From: Pseudomonas fluorescens
Lineage (GTDB): Bacteria > Pseudomonadota > Gammaproteobacteria > Pseudomonadales > Pseudomonadaceae
Assembly: GCF_004683905.1 (NCBI RefSeq)
Contig: NZ_CP038438.1
Span: 3,720,001-3,784,000, forward strand
DNA length: 64,000 nt
Direction of reading: 5' to 3'
Part shown: positions 58,408 through 64,000 of the stretch, piece by piece
How the letters are laid out: each line of letters starts with the position of its first letter
Numbering within the stretch: position 1 is the first letter of the stretch
Notes under the pieces: generated by a model
Told to the model about the DNA's origin: nothing
What the model saw: only the letters and a program-made list of their open reading frames with translations
Databases searched by the model: none
Made by a program: the position numbers and the translations under genes

Positions 58408-60162
58408 ATGGTCTGGCAGCAAATCTACGACCCGTTCGGCAACCCGTTGATCTCCACGCTCATGGCTGCAGTGCCGGTGGTGGTGATGCTCGCGGCGCTG
58501 GCGTTCTTTCACGTCAAGGCGCATCTGGCCGCCCTGTTGGCGTTGGCGTCGGCCCTGCTCATCTCGATCTTCGCCTTCGGCATGCCAGCGAGCATGGCCG
58601 GCTCTGCGGCGCTTTTCGGTGCGGCCAACGGCTTGCTGCCGATCGGCTGGATCGTGCTCAACATCATCTTTCTGCATCGCCTGACCACCGAGAATGGCTC
58701 GTTCAAAGTGCTGCAGGACTCCCTCGCGCGGATCACCGATGACCGGCGTTTGCAGTTGCTGCTGATCGCCTTCTGCTTCGGCGCGTTTTTCGAAGGCGCG
58801 GCCGGGTTCGGCACACCGGTTGCGGTGACCGGGGCGATTCTGATCGGCCTCGGTTTTTCGCCGTTGGCCGCCTCGGGGCTGGCGTTGATTGCCAACACCG
58901 CCCCGGTGGCGTTCGGCGCCCTCGGCACGCCGATCATCACCCTGGCCAAGGTCACCGGGCTGGACGAGATGGAGCTGTCGATGATGGTCGGTCGGCAGCT
59001 GCCGTTTTTCTCGGTGCTGGTGCCGTTCTGGCTGATCTGGGCGTTTGCCGGGTGGCGCAAGATGCTGGAGATCTGGCCGGCGATTCTGGTGGCCGGGGTC
59101 AGCTTCGCGGTGCCGCAATTCCTCGTGTCGAACTTCCACGGGCCGATGCTGGTGGACGTGATCGCCGCGCTGATTTCCATGGCCTGCCTGACGTTGTTTC
59201 TGCGGGTCTGGAAACCGGCGACGGTGTACACCTCAGCCGCCCTGTCCGGGCGGGTCGACAACTCCAGGGTCGAGGAAGAAACAGTCACCGCCAGCGCCGC
59301 ATTCCGCGATCAGGCGCGCCCGGCGGTGATGCGTGCGTGGATGCCGTGGATCATCCTCACGGTGTTCGTGTTTGCCTGGGGCACCCAGGGCTTCAAGAAC
59401 GTCTTCGACGTGCGCCCGGCGCTGGATCCGGTAACCCATTCGGTGAAACTTGATGCGCAAGGCAAACCGCTAAATGAGGCCAACCCGATTTTCTCGCCGG
59501 CGCTGACCTTCACCACCCTGCACCTGCAAGTGCAGAAAGTCCCGCCGGTGGTGCCGGCGCCGAAAGCCGAAGAGGCGATCTACAAGTTCACCTGGTTCAC
59601 TGCCACCGGCAGCGGCATCCTGCTGGCGGCGGTTGTCGGCGGACTGCTGATGGGCTATTCGATCCCGCAACTGATCAAGCAATACCTGCGCACGTTGTGG
59701 GTGGTGCGCTTTTCGCTGATCACCATTGCGGCGATGCTGGCGCTGGGGTTCCTCACGCGTTATTCCGGACTGGACGCCACCATGGGTCTGGCGTTTGCCG
59801 CGACGGGGGTGTTCTACCCGATGTTCGGCACCCTGCTCGGCTGGCTCGGCGTCGCGTTGACCGGTTCGGATACGGCCTCGAACGTGCTGTTCGGCGGACT
59901 GCAACGAGTGACCTCGGAACAACTGGGCATCAGCCCGGTGCTGATGGCAGCGGCCAACAGTTCCGGCGGGGTGATGGGCAAGATGGTCGATGCGCAATCG
60001 ATCGTGGTCGCCTCCACCGCCACCCGCTGGTATGGGCATGAGGGCGAGATTCTGCGCTACGTGTTCTTTCACTCGATCGTGCTGGCCATCCTGGTGGGCG
60101 GGCTGGTGACATTGCAGGCGTATGTGGCGCCGTTTACGCACATGGTGGTTGGCGGGCATTGA
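58408..60162 (+). CDS. lldP: L-lactate permease
   Basis: A 584-aa LctP-family transporter with about 13 helices. MVWQQIYDPFGNPLISTLMAAVPVVVML is the family N-terminus, FFEGAAGFGTPVAVTGAILIGLG is the signature, and TRYSGLDATMGLAFAATGVFYPMFG and ALTGSDTASNVLFGGLQ follow. The ATG at 58408 has AGAGGTGGACC. No lactate dehydrogenase is adjacent in the window, so glycolate or D-lactate transport is also possible. Confidence 0.92.
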   Translation: MVWQQIYDPFGNPLISTLMAAVPVVVMLAALAFFHVKAHLAALLALASALLISIFAFGMPASMAGSAALFGAANGLLPIGWIVLNIIFLHRLTTENGSFKVLQDSLARITDDRRLQLLLIAFCFGAFFEGAAGFGTPVAVTGAILIGLGFSPLAASGLALIANTAPVAFGALGTPIITLAKVTGLDEMELSMMVGRQLPFFSVLVPFWLIWAFAGWRKMLEIWPAILVAGVSFAVPQFLVSNFHGPMLVDVIAALISMACLTLFLRVWKPATVYTSAALSGRVDNSRVEEETVTASAAFRDQARPAVMRAWMPWIILTVFVFAWGTQGFKNVFDVRPALDPVTHSVKLDAQGKPLNEANPIFSPALTFTTLHLQVQKVPPVVPAPKAEEAIYKFTWFTATGSGILLAAVVGGLLMGYSIPQLIKQYLRTLWVVRFSLITIAAMLALGFLTRYSGLDATMGLAFAATGVFYPMFGTLLGWLGVALTGSDTASNVLFGGLQRVTSEQLGISPVLMAAANSSGGVMGKMVDAQSIVVASTATRWYGHEGEILRYVFFHSIVLAILVGGLVTLQAYVAPFTHMVVGGH

Positions 60163-60175
60163 TGTCGCTTGTAGG

Positions 60176-60395
60176 GGCCTCTTCGCGAGCAAGCCCGCTC
60201 CCACATTTGGACTGCATTGCCCTTTGGGAACAAGCTATTTCCCCACCAGGATTGCATTCTCCGTGGGAACAAACCCATTCCCACATTGGAATGCATTCCC
60301 AATGTGGGAGCGGGCTTGCTCGCGAAAGCGGTGTGTCATTCAACTCATAGACGAACTGTTCCGACGCCTTCGGGAGCAAGCTCCCCTTCCACATT
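60176..60395. repeat. decayed REP cluster
   Basis: An intact arm TTCGCGAGCAAGCCCGCTCC (about 60183), its inverse at about 60304, and shortened arms (gggaacaagctatttcccc, gggaacaaacccattcccac, cgggagcaagctccccttccac) in between and after. It is a mosaic of eroded palindromes. The last 200 bp before paoA show no gene. Confidence 0.75.
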
Positions 60396-60593
60396 GATAG
60401 GCATGCCCCCCAAATTTGGCTATGTCGATCAGAAGATTGATGAGCCATGCGCATAACTCTATAGCGCAAATCCGCAAAAACCTTTTCCCCTCCGCGCAGG
60501 TCATTCCAAGAACGAGACCGGTAAACATGCCGGCGCGCCCGTTTGGGCCCTTCAATCCCTGCCGTCCTGATTAAGCCAGAGAGGAATCGAAGC

Positions 60594-61217
60594 ATGACGA
60601 TTTCCCGACGAAGATTCCTGATCCTCGGCGCGGTGACCGCCACCGCGTTTGCAATGCCCCCCTTCATTAGCCTCAAGGCCTACGCGGCCAGTCTGGAGCA
60701 ACCCGCCATGGCCAAACTGACGATCAACGTCAACGGTAAACCCCAAGCCCTTGAGGTGGACAACCGCACCACCCTGCTCGATGCCCTGCGCGAACACCTG
60801 CACCTGACCGGCAGCAAAAAAGGCTGCGACCACGGCCAGTGCGGTGCCTGCACCGTCATCGCCGACGGCCGCCGGATCAACTCCTGCCTGACGCTTGCGG
60901 TGATGCATGAAGGCAGCGAGATCACCACCATCGAAGGCCTGGGCATGCCCGACAACCTGCACCCGATGCAGGCCGCGTTCATCAAGCATGACGGCTACCA
61001 GTGCGGCTATTGCACGCCGGGGCAGATCTGTTCGGCGGTGGCGGTGCTCAAGGAAATCCGCGAGGGCATTCCCAGCCACGTCAGCCCGAGCCTGACCGAA
61101 GCCCCGCAACTGATCGCCAGCGAATTCCAGGAACGCATGAGCGGCAACATCTGCCGCTGCGGCGCCTACTCGAACATCATCGAAGCCATCACTGAAGTCG
61201 CGCAGGTGCCAGCATGA
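60594..61217 (+). CDS. paoA: periplasmic aldehyde oxidoreductase, 2Fe-2S subunit
   Basis: A 207-aa protein. A Tat signal (MTISRRRFLILGAVTATAFAMP) precedes a plant-type ferredoxin domain (KKGCDHGQCGACTV, then C) and a helical domain with the second cluster (QCGYCTPGQICSA, GNICRCGAY). This matches PaoA (YagT) of E. coli PaoABC, which oxidises aldehydes. It is the first gene of the operon. Confidence 0.94.
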   Translation: MTISRRRFLILGAVTATAFAMPPFISLKAYAASLEQPAMAKLTINVNGKPQALEVDNRTTLLDALREHLHLTGSKKGCDHGQCGACTVIADGRRINSCLTLAVMHEGSEITTIEGLGMPDNLHPMQAAFIKHDGYQCGYCTPGQICSAVAVLKEIREGIPSHVSPSLTEAPQLIASEFQERMSGNICRCGAYSNIIEAITEVAQVPA

Positions 61218-62170
61218 GAGCGTTCAATTACAGCCGCGCCGATTCCCCCGCCGCAGCAGCAGCGCTGGCGGCGCAGGTCGAAGGCGCGAAATTCATCGCC
61301 GGCGGCACCAACCTGCTGGACCTGATGAAACTCGACATCGAAACCCCGTTGCACCTGATCGACGTCAACCACCTGGGCCTCGATCAAATCGAAGCCACGC
61401 CTGAAGGCGGATTGCGCATCGGCGCGCTGGTGCGCAACACCGATCTGGCCGCTGACAGCCGCGTGCGCAAGGATTACGCGTTGCTCTCCCGCGCTCTGCT
61501 CGCCGGGGCCTCGGGCCAGTTGCGCAACATGGCGAGCACCGCCGGCAACCTGCTGCAACGCACCCGCTGCCCGTACTTCTACGACGTCAATCAGGCCTGC
61601 AACAAACGCCAGCCCGGCAGTGGCTGCGCGGCGATTGGCGGGGTCAGTCGTCAATTGGGGCTGATCGGCGTCAGCGACGCCTGCATCGCGACCCACCCGA
61701 GTGACATGGCGATTGCCATGCGCGCCCTCGATGCGCAGGTTGAAACGGTGAAGCCGGACGGCAGCACACGCAGCATCGCCATCGCCGATTTCCATCAACT
61801 GCCAGGCAATACGCCGAACATCGAAACCAGCCTCACGCCCGGCGAGTTCATCACTTCGGTAACCTTGCCGGCCCCGGTTGGCGGCACGCACATTTATCAC
61901 AAGGTGCGCGATCGCTCGTCGTACGCCTTCGCGCTGGTGTCGGTCGGTCTGATCCTGCAAAAGGACGGCAGTGGCCGTGTGGCGGTCGGCGGTATTGCGC
62001 CGAAACCGTGGCGGGTGGAAGACGCCGACACGTTGCTGCCCAAAGGCGCAAAAGCCGTCAGCGAACGCTTGCTCGACGGTGCCACGCCAACCCACGACAA
62101 CCAATTCAAACTGACCCTGGTCGAGCGCACGCTCGGCTCGGTGTTGGCGCAAGCGAGGGATGAAGCATGA
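61214..62170 (+). CDS. paoB: periplasmic aldehyde oxidoreductase, FAD subunit
   Basis: A 318-aa CO-dehydrogenase-type FAD subunit. AKFIAGGTNLLDLMKL binds FAD. A cysteine-rich loop (TRCPYFYDVNQACNKRQPGSGCAAIGG...SDAC) corresponds to the extra [4Fe-4S] site described for E. coli PaoB. Its ATG overlaps the paoA stop (ATGA). Confidence 0.93.
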   Translation: MRAFNYSRADSPAAAAALAAQVEGAKFIAGGTNLLDLMKLDIETPLHLIDVNHLGLDQIEATPEGGLRIGALVRNTDLAADSRVRKDYALLSRALLAGASGQLRNMASTAGNLLQRTRCPYFYDVNQACNKRQPGSGCAAIGGVSRQLGLIGVSDACIATHPSDMAIAMRALDAQVETVKPDGSTRSIAIADFHQLPGNTPNIETSLTPGEFITSVTLPAPVGGTHIYHKVRDRSSYAFALVSVGLILQKDGSGRVAVGGIAPKPWRVEDADTLLPKGAKAVSERLLDGATPTHDNQFKLTLVERTLGSVLAQARDEA

Positions 62171-64000
62171 AGTTCGACACGCCCGCCACCACCAACCCGA
62201 TTGACCAGCTCAAGGTCGTCGGCAAACCCACCGACCGCATCGAAGGCCCGCTGAAAACCAGCGGTCAGGCGCCATATGCCTACGAGCAGCACGAGGCCGT
62301 GGCGAATCAGGCTTACGGTTTCATGGTCGGCTCGGCCATCGCCAAGGGCCGCATCAGCCACATCGATCTCGACGCCGCCGAAGCCGCGCCCGGCGTGCTG
62401 GCCATCGTCACCGCCGCCAATGCCGGCAAGCTCGGCAAAGGCCAATACAACTCGGCGCCGCTGCTCGCTGGGCCCGAGGTGCAGCACTATCACCAGGCCG
62501 TGGCGCTGGTGGTCGCCGAGACCTTCGAACAGGCCCGCGCCGCAGCGCAACTGGTCAAGGTCGATTACGTCGCGGCCAAAGGCGAGTTCGAGCTGGCCAA
62601 CGTGCTTGACCAAGGCGTCGAAGACGACGAGTTGCCCGACGTCACCCACGGCGATTTCGACAAAGCCTTCGCCGCTGCGCCGGTGCAGTTCGACCAGACC
62701 TACACCACTCCCGATCAGTCCCACGCGATGATGGAGCCGCACGCGACCCTGGCCGCGTGGAAAGGTGATCATCTGACCTTGTGGACCTCCAACCAGATGA
62801 TCGCCTGGAGCGTCGGCGACGTCGCCACGACCCTTGGCCTGCCCAAGGAAAACGTGCGCCTGATCTCGCCGTATATTGGCGGCGGCTTCGGCGGCAAACT
62901 GTTCATTCGTGCGGACGCAATCCTCGCCGCCCTCGGTGCGCGTCTGGCCAACCGCCCGGTGAAAGTCGCCCTCGCCCGCCCGCAAATGGCCAACAACACC
63001 ACCCATCGCCCGGCCACGATCCAGCGCATTCGGATGGGCGCCACGGCGGACGGCAAGCTCAGCGCCATCGCCCACGAAGGCTGGTCGGGCAACCTCAAGG
63101 ACGGCAAGGTCGAAGTCGCCGCGCAACCGAGCCAGTTGCTTTATGCCGGGGAAAATCGCCGGGTGACCATGCGCCGGGCGCCGCTGGATCTGCCCGAAGG
63201 CAATTCCATGCGCGCGCCGGGTGAAGCACCGGGGCTGATGGCGCTGGAGATCGCCATGGACGAAATGGCCGAGCAGCTCAAGCTCGATCCGGTGCAGTTC
63301 CGCATCCTCAATGACACCCAGGTTGATCCGGTGAAGACCGAGCGTCCGTTCTCCCAGCGGCGCCTGATCGAATGCTTGCAGACCGGTGCCGAGAAATTCG
63401 GCTGGAACCAGCGCAATGCTACTCCCGGCAGCCGTCGCGAAGGTCGCTGGCTGATCGGCATGGGCGTCGCCGCCGCGTTTCGCAACAACCTGCTGCTGAA
63501 GTCCGGCGCCCGGGTGCGGCTGGAGCGCGACGGCAAGGTCACGGTGGAAACCGACATGACCGATATCGGCACCGGCAGCTACACGATCATTGCGCAGACC
63601 GCGGCCGAGATGATGGGCGTGGACCTGGCGGACGTCAGCGTGCATCTGGGGGATTCGACCTTCCCGGTATCGTCCGGCTCCGGTGGCCAGTTCGGCGGCA
63701 ACTGCTCGACTGCCGGGGTGTATGCCGCGTGCATGAAACTGCGTGAAGCGGTGGCGACGAAGCTGGGCATGAGCGGTAGTGATGTCGAGTTCGCCGACGG
63801 TCAGGTGCGCGCCGGCGGCAAGACCCTGCCGCTGCGTGATGCGGCAAAAGATGGCGTGGTCGAGGCCGAGGACAGCATCGAGTTCGCCGACCTCGCCAAG
63901 CAGTATCAGCAATCGACTTTCGGCGCGCATTTCGTGGAGGTTGCGGTGGATGCAGCGACCGGCGAAGTCCGCGTGCGGCGCATGCTCGCGGTGTGCGCGG
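62167..64000 (+). CDS. paoC: periplasmic aldehyde oxidoreductase, molybdopterin subunit (partial)
   Basis: 611 residues are visible before the window ends. MKFDTPATTNPIDQLKVVGKPTDRIEGPLKTSG is the start of a xanthine-oxidase-family large subunit. ISPYIGGGFGGKLFIRADAI and FPVSSGSGGQFGGNCSTAG are Mo-cofactor-binding blocks. The catalytic Glu near the C-terminus lies outside. The ATG overlaps the paoB stop. This is the MCD-type cofactor enzyme of the window and depends on moa/moe products. Confidence 0.93.
   Translation, partial: MKFDTPATTNPIDQLKVVGKPTDRIEGPLKTSGQAPYAYEQHEAVANQAYGFMVGSAIAKGRISHIDLDAAEAAPGVLAIVTAANAGKLGKGQYNSAPLLAGPEVQHYHQAVALVVAETFEQARAAAQLVKVDYVAAKGEFELANVLDQGVEDDELPDVTHGDFDKAFAAAPVQFDQTYTTPDQSHAMMEPHATLAAWKGDHLTLWTSNQMIAWSVGDVATTLGLPKENVRLISPYIGGGFGGKLFIRADAILAALGARLANRPVKVALARPQMANNTTHRPATIQRIRMGATADGKLSAIAHEGWSGNLKDGKVEVAAQPSQLLYAGENRRVTMRRAPLDLPEGNSMRAPGEAPGLMALEIAMDEMAEQLKLDPVQFRILNDTQVDPVKTERPFSQRRLIECLQTGAEKFGWNQRNATPGSRREGRWLIGMGVAAAFRNNLLLKSGARVRLERDGKVTVETDMTDIGTGSYTIIAQTAAEMMGVDLADVSVHLGDSTFPVSSGSGGQFGGNCSTAGVYAACMKLREAVATKLGMSGSDVEFADGQVRAGGKTLPLRDAAKDGVVEAEDSIEFADLAKQYQQSTFGAHFVEVAVDAATGEVRVRRMLAVCA

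Overview
The window looks like a chromosomal stretch of a fluorescent-group Pseudomonas. The reasons are GC-rich coding DNA throughout, abundant Pseudomonas-type REP palindromes in almost every intergenic gap, and typical Pseudomonas gene sets (cyanase cluster, CIO-type cytochrome bd, molybdenum cofactor cluster, polyamine catabolism and uptake, PaoABC-type aldehyde oxidoreductase). I recognised no rRNA, tRNA, integrase or phage genes.

Layout. 0-5.6 kb: a partial gene, then cynR/cynS/small secreted protein/cynT (cyanate detoxification), a ProA-like dehydrogenase and glutaminase. 5.7-14.2 kb: REPIN tandem arrays, two divergent L,D-transpeptidases, a frameshifted MFS exporter with its divergent LysR regulator, a SleB-type hydrolase, a CAP-domain protein, and a REP-associated tyrosine transposase (RAYT) sitting between two four-unit REPIN arrays. 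14.2-26.9 kb: cioAB plus a small subunit, a YdeP-type molybdo-oxidoreductase, moaA, bestrophin, moaB-moeA, a LysR regulator, and fdhD-moaC-moaD-moaE. 27-38 kb: chromate transporter, a glutamine-synthetase-like/FAD-oxidase pair, DeoR and LysR regulators, a quinone-reductase-like protein, an AbrB-type membrane protein, a small HD-domain (alarmone-hydrolase-like) protein and small secreted proteins. 38.4-43.6 kb: a structured leader RNA with its small gene, then an AT-rich two-gene insertion encoding a McrB-like AAA+ protein with a long coiled coil and a McrC-like PD-(D/E)XK nuclease. 43.6-54.6 kb: polyamine gene set (cupin-HTH regulator, puuB, puuC, puuA, puuD, ABC transporter potGHI and the binding protein). 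54.9-64 kb: thpR, small and lipoprotein genes, lactate permease and paoABC (paoC runs off the end).

The most striking result is a composite promoter element repeated five times in the 19.3-24.8 kb region, once ahead of each of five transcription units: ydeP, moaA, moaB-moeA, the lysR gene itself and fdhD-moaCDE. It is a LysR-type dyad (ATMGA-N5-YCRAT) followed after exactly 18 bp by GATTRGACR, with the dyad centred about 64 bp upstream of the inferred start in the clearest cases. This predicts a local regulon in which the LysR protein at 23.7 kb controls molybdopterin synthesis, the FdhD sulfurtransferase and the YdeP oxidoreductase together.

Other leads are the coiled-coil McrBC-like defence pair, the RAYT/REPIN arrays with a second matching array 7 kb away, a second non-REP MITE-like family, and a leader RNA with two mutually exclusive pairings.
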